Positions 7,232 through 15,291 of a stretch of DNA of 36,148 nt are shown piece after piece. The translations under genes were made by a program, and so were the position numbers. Position 1 is the stretch's first letter, and each line of letters starts with the position of its first letter. The notes under the pieces are model-generated. The model searched no databases. It saw nothing but the letters and a program-made list of their open reading frames with translations, and was not told the origin of the DNA. Source of the DNA: Sphaerochaetaceae bacterium (GTDB lineage Bacteria > Spirochaetota > Spirochaetia > Sphaerochaetales > Sphaerochaetaceae); assembly GCA_024405015.1 (NCBI GenBank), contig JAKSPE010000005.1, forward strand, positions 1 to 36,148, written 5' to 3'.

Positions 7232-7764
7232 CGTACATTTGCCATTGCCAAAGTCCCATTGGACCGATTACCCTTGCCAGTGACGGAGAGTATTTGACAA
7301 ATCTTTGGTTTGACAAACAGAGATTTGATAGGGCAGGACTTGGTGAATTTGTAGAGGCAAATCTCCCTGTTTTCGAAGAGACCTGCAAGTGGCTTACCGT
7401 CTATTTCACTGGCCGCGATCCAGGGTTCCTTCCTCCTATGAAGCTCAGTGGCTCGCCATTTCGTCAGATGGTGGGACAGATTATGCTGACCATTCCGTTC
7501 GGATGCCTTATGACCTATGGACAGATTGCAAAGGAAGTGGCAAGAAGAACCGGAAAACAGAAGGTGTCGGCGCAGGCCGTGGGCGGTGCTGTGGGGCACA
7601 ATCCCATCGGAATCATTGTCCCATGTCACAGAGTGGTGGGAACCAGCGGAAGTCTGACAGGCTACGGAGGTGGCATGGACAGAAAGGTCTTTCTGCTTGA
7701 AAACGAGCATGTTGATTTCGCAGAGCATGGACTGTTTGTCCCGACAAAAGGTTCTGCTCTTTGA
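7228..7764 (+). CDS. ogt: methylated-DNA-protein cysteine methyltransferase (O6-alkylguanine repair)
   Basis: Suicide DNA-repair protein of 178 residues that moves the alkyl group from O6-alkylguanine to its own Cys. The C-terminal domain has the active site IVPCHRVVG (near 132-140), the recognition-helix segment 'MTYGQIAKEVARRTG' with the DNA-flipping region, and 'AVGGAVGHNPI'. The N-terminal domain 'MTYICHCQSPIGPITLASD' is of Ogt type. It overlaps the upstream NTPase gene by ATGA, forming a two-gene unit that deals with damaged nucleotides and alkylated DNA. Ada-like N-terminal zinc and AraC domains are absent, so the Ogt class is favoured. Confidence 0.93.
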   Translation: MTYICHCQSPIGPITLASDGEYLTNLWFDKQRFDRAGLGEFVEANLPVFEETCKWLTVYFTGRDPGFLPPMKLSGSPFRQMVGQIMLTIPFGCLMTYGQIAKEVARRTGKQKVSAQAVGGAVGHNPIGIIVPCHRVVGTSGSLTGYGGGMDRKVFLLENEHVDFAEHGLFVPTKGSAL

Positions 7765-7828
7765 CGATTGTTCCTTTTCATCTCGCCGATTTCGTGACTT
7801 TCGTATATACTTGATCTAGGAGTTTTTC

Positions 7829-9184
7829 ATGAAAGAGATCACTTGTCCTAATTGCCATTGTACCTTCAAGATGGAAGGTTCTGAATATGCTGAGATAATA
7901 GCCCAAATTCGCGATGAAGCCTTTGAAAATGAGCTGTTATCACGTATTCAAAACAATGTTCAGGCAAAAGAGCTGGAGCTGAACAAAGCTCATCAGACCG
8001 AGCTGAACCTCAAAGACCAGCAGCTTAGAAAGGTTCAGGATGATCTTCAGAAAAAGCTTGGACAGACAGAGGACAATAACAGAAGACTGGAACTTGAGGT
8101 CCAAAGTCTTACGGAAAAGCTCAAAGCTGCCATTGAGAGCATGAGTGAGAACGTCAATGCCGCTGTCAGTAAGGCAAGCCTTGAGAAGGACCTTGAAATC
8201 CAGAAGCTCAAAAGCAGAATTGAGAACAATGAAATGGAGAAGAGACTTGCCGTACAGAGCAAGGTCGAGGAATACAACAGCCAACTTTCTGAAAGCCGCA
8301 ATTCCATCTCTTTGCTTCAGCAGAAACTTCAGATGAAGGATTCCGAACGTGACCTTGCTGTCAAGAATGCGAAGGACAGCTATGAAGAGATGCTTCGCAT
8401 GAAGGATGAGGAGATTGCCCGTTACAAGGACTTCAAGGCACGCCTTTCCACAAAGCTCTTAGGTGAAAGTCTTGAGCAGCACTGCCAGATTGAGTTCAAC
8501 AGACTTCGTGCCACAGCATTCTCCAATGCCTATTTTGACAAGGATAACGATGCCTCCCTGGGGAGCAAGGGCGATTTCATCTTCCGAGACTTCGATGAGA
8601 ATCAGGAGTACATCTCCATCATGTTTGAGATGAAGAACGAGATGGACGAGGAGGAGTCCAAGTCCAAGAAGCATAAGAACGAGGATTTCTTTGCCAAACT
8701 GGATAAGGATAGAAGGGAAAAGCACTGTGAGTATGCGGTTCTGGTCTCCATGCTTGAGCCTGACAATGAGCTTTACAATTCCGGTATCGTGGATGTGTCC
8801 TACAAGTACGAGAAGATGTATGTGATCCGACCACAGTTCTTCATCCCAATCATCACCATTCTTCGTGATGCTGCTCGCAACTCAATCTCCTACCGCAAGG
8901 AGCTTGCAGCGGTGCGTACCCAGAACATCGATCTTGAGCGATTTGGTGAGAAGCTAGAGGATTTCAAGGAAAAGTTTGGACGCAACTACCGTCTTGCCTC
9001 TGAGCGTTTTTCGGATGCCATCAAGGAAATCGACAAGAGTATCGCGGCCCTCCAGAAGACCAAGGACAATCTGATTAATTGCGAGAACAACCTCAGACTT
9101 GCCAATGACAAGGCTGAAAATCTGACGGTGAAAAGGCTCACAAAAGACAGTCCTTCGCTTCAGAGTCAGTTGAAGGGAGATTGA
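7829..9184 (+). CDS. DUF2130 protein: zinc-ribbon start, long coiled coil, nuclease-like C-terminal domain
   Basis: Protein of 451 residues. It opens with a CPNCHCTF knuckle (residues 5-12). A long charged coiled coil follows (about 35-210), rich in 'EKDLEIQKLKSRIENNEMEK'-like heptads. The C-terminal half matches DUF2130, with 'KGDFIFRD' near 248 and 'FEMKNEMDEEESKSKKHKNEDFF' near 266. The spacing of Asp248 and the later E-x-K resembles the PD-(D/E)xK nuclease core, so a DNA-acting role is possible, but this is inference; the family is uncharacterised as far as I know. An AGGAG site precedes the ATG, and TATACT (near 7805) is a plausible -10 box. It lies downstream of ogt in the same direction with a 64-bp gap. 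Confidence 0.75.
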   Translation: MKEITCPNCHCTFKMEGSEYAEIIAQIRDEAFENELLSRIQNNVQAKELELNKAHQTELNLKDQQLRKVQDDLQKKLGQTEDNNRRLELEVQSLTEKLKAAIESMSENVNAAVSKASLEKDLEIQKLKSRIENNEMEKRLAVQSKVEEYNSQLSESRNSISLLQQKLQMKDSERDLAVKNAKDSYEEMLRMKDEEIARYKDFKARLSTKLLGESLEQHCQIEFNRLRATAFSNAYFDKDNDASLGSKGDFIFRDFDENQEYISIMFEMKNEMDEEESKSKKHKNEDFFAKLDKDRREKHCEYAVLVSMLEPDNELYNSGIVDVSYKYEKMYVIRPQFFIPIITILRDAARNSISYRKELAAVRTQNIDLERFGEKLEDFKEKFGRNYRLASERFSDAIKEIDKSIAALQKTKDNLINCENNLRLANDKAENLTVKRLTKDSPSLQSQLKGD

Positions 9185-9227
9185 TTTTTGTGTAACCTTT
9201 GCAAACGATTTTTGTTTGGTCTCTGGT

Positions 9228-9698
9228 ATGTCAGTTAAAGGTTTTTGGAAAAAATACAAACTTTTCATTGTCTATAATCTCTTTGGTTTCACCGCTACCG
9301 TTCTGGAGACGGTCCTTTATTGGCTCTTTTACAGAAAAGCTGCAATCGGCAATGTCCCCGCAACACTGGCCTCATGGATCATCACTGTGATTTACGCTTT
9401 TTTCACAAACAAGCTTTTTGTGTACAGATCAATTGACTGGAAGCCAAGCCATGTTGTCGGTGAATTCAGTTCCTTCTTCGGATTCCGTGCAGCAACAGGT
9501 CTTTACAATATCCTTCACATGTGGGTGACTGTGGACATCTGTCATTTGTGGCCTGTTACCATGAAGGTCATTTCCGCACTGATTGTCGGACTTATGAACT
9601 ACTTCGCAGGAAAGAGCGTGGTGTTCAAACGGGGAATGGAGATGGAAGAATCCCAATCCCAGGACCCTGAGATTGACAATGCTGGAGAGGAAAAATAA
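9228..9698 (+). CDS. GtrA-like four-helix membrane protein
   Basis: Membrane protein of about 156 residues with four predicted transmembrane segments: 'YNLFGFTATVLETVLYWLFY', 'LASWIITVIYAFFTNKLFVY', a third near 85-105 and 'VISALIVGLMNYFAGK'. The 'FFTNKLFVY' and 'MNYFAGKSVVFK' motifs are typical of GtrA/DPMS-associated proteins, thought to help move lipid-linked sugars across the membrane. The tail is acidic (ESQSQDPEIDNAGEEK). The ATG at 9228 is used; an in-frame TTG lies 12 bp upstream. Neither has a clear ribosome site. No glycosyltransferase is adjacent, so its pathway is unknown. Confidence 0.75.
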   Translation: MSVKGFWKKYKLFIVYNLFGFTATVLETVLYWLFYRKAAIGNVPATLASWIITVIYAFFTNKLFVYRSIDWKPSHVVGEFSSFFGFRAATGLYNILHMWVTVDICHLWPVTMKVISALIVGLMNYFAGKSVVFKRGMEMEESQSQDPEIDNAGEEK

Positions 9699-9818
9699 TA
9701 TTCTTGCAAGGGAATGATGTTCTCCCTGGACAGGCCATGTGGCCGTTGTCCGAACCGCGTAATGCTGATGACTTCTACCAGTTTGACAGGCAAAGTCTGT
9801 GATTTCGGGAGGTTGTCT

Positions 9819-10997
9819 ATGCTTTTGTCAATTTCAGTTCTGCTTCTCGCTGGCGCCTTCGCCGCCTATCTCTGCTCAAAGGTCAGAGTCCCTAGAATCG
9901 TAGGAATGCTCCTTGTCGGTATCCTCATCGGACCGCAGGTTCTGAATGTTCTATCTCCATCCCTTTTGGCCATCTCGGCCGATATCCGAAAGATCGCATT
10001 GGTCATCATTCTGATTCGCGCAGGACTGAGTCTTGATCTCAAGGACCTCAAGGCTGTCGGAAGACCTTCGGTTCTTCTTGCTTTTCTTCCTGCCACATTT
10101 GAGATTCTCGGTTTCGTTCTGATTGCACCAAAGCTTTTGGGTGTTTCCAGAATGGATGCAGCCCTGATGGGAGCGGTCCTTGGTGCTGTTTCCCCTGCGG
10201 TTGTCGTTCCGAAGATGGTCAGTCTCATTGACCGCAAACTTGGTACCAACAAGAGCATTCCACAGATGATTTTGGCAGGAGCATCCTTGGACGATGTGTA
10301 TGCCATTGTGGTCTTTACGGCGATTCTTGGCTTGGAGCAAGGCCAGAAAATCAGCTTCATGACCATAGCATCGGTGCCGATTTCCATTGTCACTGGAATC
10401 GGTTTTGGTGTTCTGATTGGTCTTTGTCTTAGCAAATTATTTGAACATGCACAGAAAATGGGCAATCCGATGAAGGTCCTTGTCATTTTTGCTACAGGTC
10501 TTCTTGTGACGGCTTTTGAGGATCTTCTTCCAGCATCTGTTCCGTTCTCAGGACTTTTGGCTGTCATGTCCATGTGCTGCATCATTGGCATGAGATGCCC
10601 AGTTGATAAGCGCTCCGTACTATCTGGTCAGTTCTCAAGAATCTGGATGTTTGGAGAGATCTTCCTGTTTGTCCTTCTTGGTTCTGCTGTGAACATCAGC
10701 GCTACGGTAACCGTGGGTCCGATTGCCATTGCTGTGATTCTTCTCGCTCTTGTGGTCCGCTCGATTGGAAGCGCCTTGTGTGTTTTGGGTACGAATCTGA
10801 ATGGGAAGGAGCGCCTTTTTTGTGTTTTCGCCTACCTTCCGAAGGCCACCGTTCAGGCCGCAATCGGAGGAATCCCACTTGCGTTGGGACTTGGTTGCGG
10901 AGACATTGTGCTATCTGTTTCTGTTTTGTCCATTCTGATCACAGCACCTCTCGGTGCCTTTGCCATGGACCTTACGGAAAAACGATTTCTGAGTTAA
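9819..10997 (+). CDS. cation/proton antiporter (CPA family, Na+/H+ exchanger type)
   Basis: Inner-membrane protein of 392 residues with about twelve transmembrane segments, probably exchanging Na+ or K+ for H+. The Na_H_Exchanger fold is supported by 'VRVPRIVGMLLVGILIGP' early on, 'RAGLSLDLKDL', 'GAVLGAVSPAVVVPKMVSL' and 'GASLDDVYAIVVFTAILGL', where the LDD is the likely ion-binding acidic pair. The start at 9819 (MLLSISVLLLAGAF) is set by a strong GGGAGG at 9807-9812; upstream codons in the same frame look non-coding. Its stop (TAA 10995-10997) overlaps the stop of pyrC on the other strand, with no terminator visible between them. Confidence 0.87.
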   Translation: MLLSISVLLLAGAFAAYLCSKVRVPRIVGMLLVGILIGPQVLNVLSPSLLAISADIRKIALVIILIRAGLSLDLKDLKAVGRPSVLLAFLPATFEILGFVLIAPKLLGVSRMDAALMGAVLGAVSPAVVVPKMVSLIDRKLGTNKSIPQMILAGASLDDVYAIVVFTAILGLEQGQKISFMTIASVPISIVTGIGFGVLIGLCLSKLFEHAQKMGNPMKVLVIFATGLLVTAFEDLLPASVPFSGLLAVMSMCCIIGMRCPVDKRSVLSGQFSRIWMFGEIFLFVLLGSAVNISATVTVGPIAIAVILLALVVRSIGSALCVLGTNLNGKERLFCVFAYLPKATVQAAIGGIPLALGLGCGDIVLSVSVLSILITAPLGAFAMDLTEKRFLS

Positions 10998-12016
10998 TTC
11001 CAGGCAGAGAACGGGTAGGCATCGTGAGCTGCCTTTATCATGTCATCTGAGACCTGTGGAACTGCTGTTGTATTCTCCTGGATGCCAAATGCCTTCAGTG
11101 CATTCTGTCCGAGAAGGCCGTTGAGCCGATTCTCGTCCATACCATTTTTTCGAAGTTCCCGGATGGTGAGAAGCATTCCCTCAAACCCTGGAATTCCGCT
11201 GGCTCCTGCCTGCTTGTCCTGCAAGGTGTGTGGCGCATGGTCGCTTTCGATCCAGTCAACTTCCCCGTTGAAAAGGCCCTCGAAAATGGCTTTTCTGTCG
11301 CACTCTTCACGAAGTGGAGGATTCATCTTGGCAAGCATGGATTCGTTTTGTCTGTTTAAAAGAATGTGGTGAGGTGTGGCTCCGCAGGTGATTCTGATCA
11401 AGCCTCGCTCCTTTGCTTCCTTTATTGCCTTGAGTGCACCCTGTGTGCTGACATGGGCAATATGAAGGTTCCCTTTGAAACCTGCTTTCTCTGCACAGTC
11501 AATCTGATCTCTTACCGACATCTCTTCGCTGATGGCAGGTCTGACAAGGCTGTGACACGTTGCACTTTTGTCAAAAAGCTCTTCCTTTTCGCAGTGTACG
11601 GCAAGTACCCCTTCATAGCTGAGCTGGGCAAGGGTCTTGTAGATTGCCATCTGATTTTCCTTTCCGATGATTCCCATGTTACCGGTCGACTGGGAGGCAA
11701 AGAGCTTGAGGGCACAGACTCTTGGAAAAAGGTCGTTGTAGGCGTGCACCATCTCCTGGATCTGCTTCGTGTCTGCTGTGATTCCGCAGTAGAGGTGATA
11801 GCAGATGGTGTGACCCATCGTTGCAAGTTTGGCCTCTGCTTCCTGTCCAAGGGCAAGGCGCTTTTCAACAGCTTCTCTGCTTGTTACTGCAGGATTTGTG
11901 TTCGGCATGTCAAAGACATGGTCAAAACCTGCCTCAGAAGCGACAAGAAGACCGTGCATGACGGTCTCCTTGCTTGTCTGGTTCCAGTCTCTCAGATGTA
12001 CATGTGGATCTGTCAC
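10994..12016 (-). CDS. pyrC: dihydroorotase
   Basis: Zinc enzyme of 340 residues that closes N-carbamoyl-aspartate to dihydroorotate, the third step of UMP synthesis. The amidohydrolase metal motifs are present: DPHVHLRD at the N-terminus, 'ALKLFASQSTGN' (the metal-bridging Lys region), 'LAVHCEKEEL', 'LHIAHVST' and 'WIESDHAPHT'. The best start is GTG at 12016. It follows AAGGAG at 8-nt spacing and forms a GTGA overlap with the pyrDK stop, so translation is probably coupled. The usual N-terminal beta sandwich of longer dihydroorotases is absent (protein starts MTDPHVHLRD). Last gene of the pyr operon. Confidence 0.93.
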   Translation of the reverse strand: MTDPHVHLRDWNQTSKETVMHGLLVASEAGFDHVFDMPNTNPAVTSREAVEKRLALGQEAEAKLATMGHTICYHLYCGITADTKQIQEMVHAYNDLFPRVCALKLFASQSTGNMGIIGKENQMAIYKTLAQLSYEGVLAVHCEKEELFDKSATCHSLVRPAISEEMSVRDQIDCAEKAGFKGNLHIAHVSTQGALKAIKEAKERGLIRITCGATPHHILLNRQNESMLAKMNPPLREECDRKAIFEGLFNGEVDWIESDHAPHTLQDKQAGASGIPGFEGMLLTIRELRKNGMDENRLNGLLGQNALKAFGIQENTTAVPQVSDDMIKAAHDAYPFSAWN

Positions 12017-13734
12017 AGGACATTCTCCTTGCAAAGGAATTCATAGGTCATGAAAGTTCCCCACTGGCAGGTGAGCTTTCCGCCACAGGAGCATTCGCCA
12101 CAAAGACCGATTCCGCACATGGTGTTCTTCTCCATGGAAAGGAGGATGTTCTCAGCCTTTGCACCAAGGCCGCTGATTTTGGATCCTGCGATTTTCATGA
12201 AGATGCTCGGTCCGATCAGGTAGAATGCAATGTCTGCAATCGATGTTCCGTCTGCGGTAGCCTCTCTGATGGCACCGTCCAGGGACTCTAGGATTCTTCC
12301 AGGCTTTCCGGCATCTGATACACAAAGGTATGAGCCATAGGCACCAAGTTCCTTCTCCAGGATTCCACGGTTTCCATCAACGCTTGTTCCGACGAGGAAA
12401 CTCATTGGAGTACCTTCTCTGTGAAGCTTCTGTGCCAGAGGCATTGCAACCGCTTCACCCGTACCGCCTGCGACGATGATGGCCTTCTTGGTGTCTGGTG
12501 TCTGTGTCTCTGCTCCATATGGTCCGCGAAGCATGATGGTATCTCCGACGTTGAGCTTGTCAAAGACAGCCTGTGTGAACTCTCCGCGCTTTTTGATGAT
12601 GAACATCAGTGGGTCTGACTTGGCGACACTAAATGGCTTCTCGCCGACACCTGGAATCCAGAGGAAGACGAATTCACCTGGCTTGAAGTTCTTCATGCTG
12701 CCATCAAGTGTGATCAGAACAGTGTCTTCGCAGTGAAGGACCTTGTCTGTCACCTTGAAGGCGCTGTAGGCCATGACTCTGCCTTTTGCCTGCATGTCTC
12801 TGGAAGCAAGAGGAACGCTGTTTCCCTGAAGGAAGCTTTCGGCTTCGCTCTTGACTGCTTCAAAGAATGGTCCCCAGTTCTTCTGTCCGACCTTTGCAAG
12901 GGCAGTTCCGATACCGACGGCATCCGCTCCAGCCAGAACCATCTGTGCAGCGCGCTGTCCGTCTGAGACTCCACCGGTTCCAATGATTGGTACATCGTCT
13001 CCGACAGCCTGACGGATTTCCTTGATGCACTCGATTGCGCGGTCAAAGACGACGTCACCACTGACGCCACCCTTGCCACCGATCGGGTTGTTGAGAATCG
13101 GCTGGTTGCAGACAGGGTCCATATGGACAACTGGGGTTACCGTATTGATGGCCGCAAGTCCGTCTGCACCGCTGTCGATGACAGCCTTTGCGATTTCTCC
13201 GATATTGTTTACGTTTGGTGTGAGCTTGACAAACAGAAGGCTCTCACGCTGTGGGTAAGCCTCGCAAATCTGTCTGACATAATCACTTGCGATTTTAGCA
13301 TCGCTTCCAATGGCGGCACCAAAGCCGGCTCTGGCATGAGGGCAGGAGAGGTTCAGCTCAATGGAGTCCGCCACCTTGTCAAATGCCTTTACCAGGGTAA
13401 TGAAGTTCTCTGGATTGTTGGCGGAGATGGAGACGTTGAGCCACACGCGAAGACCGTCGGTTTTCAGCTTCTCAAGCTGTGGGAGGGCAACCTCCATACC
13501 TGGGTTACGCAGGGCAACGGAGTTTCCGAACACCTCTTCACTTGTCTGGCAAATGACAGGCTCGCGGTTTCCAAAGGTCTGAACGACCTGAAAACTCTTT
13601 GTTGTGACAATTTCAACGGCATTGACCTTGTCGTTGAACCACTTCACAAGTTCCGGCTTTGTGGAGGCACAACCACTGACTGTGGCCATGTGGACGCTGT
13701 GGTCCTTGTGTCCCATTGGAAATGATCTTCTCAC
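12013..13734 (-). CDS. fused dihydroorotate dehydrogenase (PyrD) and its electron-transfer subunit (PyrK)
   Basis: Single 573-residue chain joining two subunits that are normally separate. Residues 1-315 form a class 1 dihydroorotate dehydrogenase, with 'NLSCPH' (Cys131, the catalytic base of the NAD-linked 1B type), 'VKLTPN', 'IGGKGGVSG' and 'IIGTGGVSDGQ'. From about 335 the PyrK part follows: FAD-binding 'KPFSVA', a nucleotide-binding 'IIVAGGTGEA', and a [2Fe-2S] set C540-x4-C545-x2-C548...C556. It would pass electrons from dihydroorotate via FMN, iron-sulfur and FAD to NAD+. The N-terminus is short compared with free PyrD. Start: GTG at 13734, 8 nt after GAGGAG, with a GTGA overlap onto pyrF. 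Confidence 0.9.
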   Translation of the reverse strand: MRRSFPMGHKDHSVHMATVSGCASTKPELVKWFNDKVNAVEIVTTKSFQVVQTFGNREPVICQTSEEVFGNSVALRNPGMEVALPQLEKLKTDGLRVWLNVSISANNPENFITLVKAFDKVADSIELNLSCPHARAGFGAAIGSDAKIASDYVRQICEAYPQRESLLFVKLTPNVNNIGEIAKAVIDSGADGLAAINTVTPVVHMDPVCNQPILNNPIGGKGGVSGDVVFDRAIECIKEIRQAVGDDVPIIGTGGVSDGQRAAQMVLAGADAVGIGTALAKVGQKNWGPFFEAVKSEAESFLQGNSVPLASRDMQAKGRVMAYSAFKVTDKVLHCEDTVLITLDGSMKNFKPGEFVFLWIPGVGEKPFSVAKSDPLMFIIKKRGEFTQAVFDKLNVGDTIMLRGPYGAETQTPDTKKAIIVAGGTGEAVAMPLAQKLHREGTPMSFLVGTSVDGNRGILEKELGAYGSYLCVSDAGKPGRILESLDGAIREATADGTSIADIAFYLIGPSIFMKIAGSKISGLGAKAENILLSMEKNTMCGIGLCGECSCGGKLTCQWGTFMTYEFLCKENVL

Positions 13735-14594
13735 AGTGCACACTCCTCAGTGAATTTCTTGATGGCATCCAGACAGACCTGCTTCCAGTTGCTAGGGGCT
13801 GCTTCCTTCTTCTTTGCCCATGGATGGGAAAGGGCAGAGGAGGAGTTGATTCTGCAAAGCTCAAGTGGATAGCCGACCTTCTTCATGATGGCAATGACCT
13901 CAGGTGCGCTTCCTCCCTGGCTTCCAACGCCTGGAATCAGAAGTGGGACACGCTTGTCGGCATAGAAGGCTGCAAGATCCTCAAATTCCTTGAGGTTTGT
14001 AGCTCCTACGACAGCGCCGATGCCACTGGAATACTCACTGTTCCACTTTGCAATGAGGTCTGCAACGTGCATGTAGACAGGTCTTCCGTCAGACATGATC
14101 TGGTTCTGAAGGTCCTTTCCACCAGGGTTGCTGGTGCGGTTGAGAATGTACATTCCCTTGTCCTTTGCATCCTCTCCGATTGCCAGTGCAAATGGGCTGA
14201 TACTGTCATTTCCCATGTAAGGGGATACTGTAACGCAGTCAGCTTTCCAAGTTCGGAAGGCTTCAAAGGCATAATTGGCAGAAGAAGTGGCAATGTCACC
14301 ACGCTTGGAATCCAGGATGAATGGCTTTGCCGGCATTGCTTTCACAATCTCTGCAAGAGCCAGAGATCCCTTGAAGTCTCCCTCAAGAGGATTGTCCAGT
14401 CTGGCAAAGTATCCGATGTTAGGCTTGATGGAAGCGACCTTGATGTTTGCCTTGTCCATCTCCTCGAAGAGTGTGATGAAGAACTGCTGTACGCTGACTC
14501 CTTCAGGAAGGGCAGAGAAGTTTGGGTCGATTCCCATACAGGTGCAGTTGCCTGCGCTCTTTGCAGTTGTCTCAAGAAGCTGTACGTAGTTCAT
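13731..14594 (-). CDS. pyrF: orotidine 5'-phosphate decarboxylase (type 2)
   Basis: Enzyme of 287 residues for the last step to UMP. The catalytic signature 'FILDSKRGDIATSS' (D-x-K-x-x-D) is intact. The long form with 'MGIDPNFSALP', 'NRTSNPGG' and 'LIPGVGSQGG' marks the type 2 OMP decarboxylases. The start is the ATG at 14594, whose A is the last base of the pyrE stop (TGATG), after AAGGAGGAG. A start seven codons upstream is less likely, since it would run back into pyrE. Downstream it overlaps pyrDK by four bases. Tight overlaps argue for one translational unit, pyrE-F-DK-C. Confidence 0.95.
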   Translation of the reverse strand: MNYVQLLETTAKSAGNCTCMGIDPNFSALPEGVSVQQFFITLFEEMDKANIKVASIKPNIGYFARLDNPLEGDFKGSLALAEIVKAMPAKPFILDSKRGDIATSSANYAFEAFRTWKADCVTVSPYMGNDSISPFALAIGEDAKDKGMYILNRTSNPGGKDLQNQIMSDGRPVYMHVADLIAKWNSEYSSGIGAVVGATNLKEFEDLAAFYADKRVPLLIPGVGSQGGSAPEVIAIMKKVGYPLELCRINSSSALSHPWAKKKEAAPSNWKQVCLDAIKKFTEECAL

Positions 14595-15277
14595 CACTTC
14601 TCCTCCTTCTTCCAACCGTGGTTCTCACCCCATGTGAAAGGGGCGGCTGACCACTCAAGAAGCATCTGCTCCTGCTCTGGCTTGATGTATCCTGTCTCCT
14701 TTGCGATCTGGATGACGTAATTGTAGTCAAGGATTGTAATTGGCTCACACTTTGGATCAAGAGCCTCAAAAGCGTCCTTTCCCTGCTGTGTGCCGTAGGT
14801 GAAGATGGCCAGACAATATGGAACCTTTCCATCTGCTTCCTGGATTGCCTTGACAGCCTTGATGGATGACATACCGGTGCTGATGAGGTCTTCGATCAGG
14901 AGGACTTTCTTGCCTTCATAGGTCTTGGCTTTTCCCAGGCCCTCGATTTGGTTCTGCAGTCCGTGGTCCTTGTTGGAGGATCTGATGTAGCTGACAGGCT
15001 TCTGGAGCATATCGCCAAGAGTTGTTGCATGTGGGATACCGGCTGTGCTTGTACCTGCGACGTTCTCCGGATCAAAACCGAGCTTCTCGAGAATCTCGCT
15101 GAAAGCCATGGCGATCATCTTTCTTGCCTCGGGATCGGCAAGGAGGGTTCTGTTATCATTATAGATAGGCATGTAGTAGCCGCTTGCCCAGCAGAATGGC
15201 TTTTCCGGGGAAAGTCTGACGGCTCCCATCTCGAGTGCCTTCTTTGCCAAAGCGTATGAATATTTTGTCATTTCCAT
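14594..15277 (-). CDS. pyrE: orotate phosphoribosyltransferase
   Basis: Enzyme of 227 residues joining orotate and PRPP to OMP. The PRPP loop reads 'VLLIEDLISTGMSS' (near 120), a slightly unusual version with Glu-Asp and ISTG instead of the common DDVITAG. 'AGTSTAGIPHATTLGDML' and 'SYIRSSNKDHGLQNQIEG' provide the other binding segments. The ATG at 15277 (MEMTKYSYALAKKA) follows AAAGGAG at good spacing and lies 14 bp after pyrBI, so the longer frame reaching into pyrBI is rejected. Its stop overlaps the pyrF start by one base. Confidence 0.95.
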   Translation of the reverse strand: MEMTKYSYALAKKALEMGAVRLSPEKPFCWASGYYMPIYNDNRTLLADPEARKMIAMAFSEILEKLGFDPENVAGTSTAGIPHATTLGDMLQKPVSYIRSSNKDHGLQNQIEGLGKAKTYEGKKVLLIEDLISTGMSSIKAVKAIQEADGKVPYCLAIFTYGTQQGKDAFEALDPKCEPITILDYNYVIQIAKETGYIKPEQEQMLLEWSAAPFTWGENHGWKKEEK

Positions 15278-15291
15278 GTTGTGCTCCTTTC

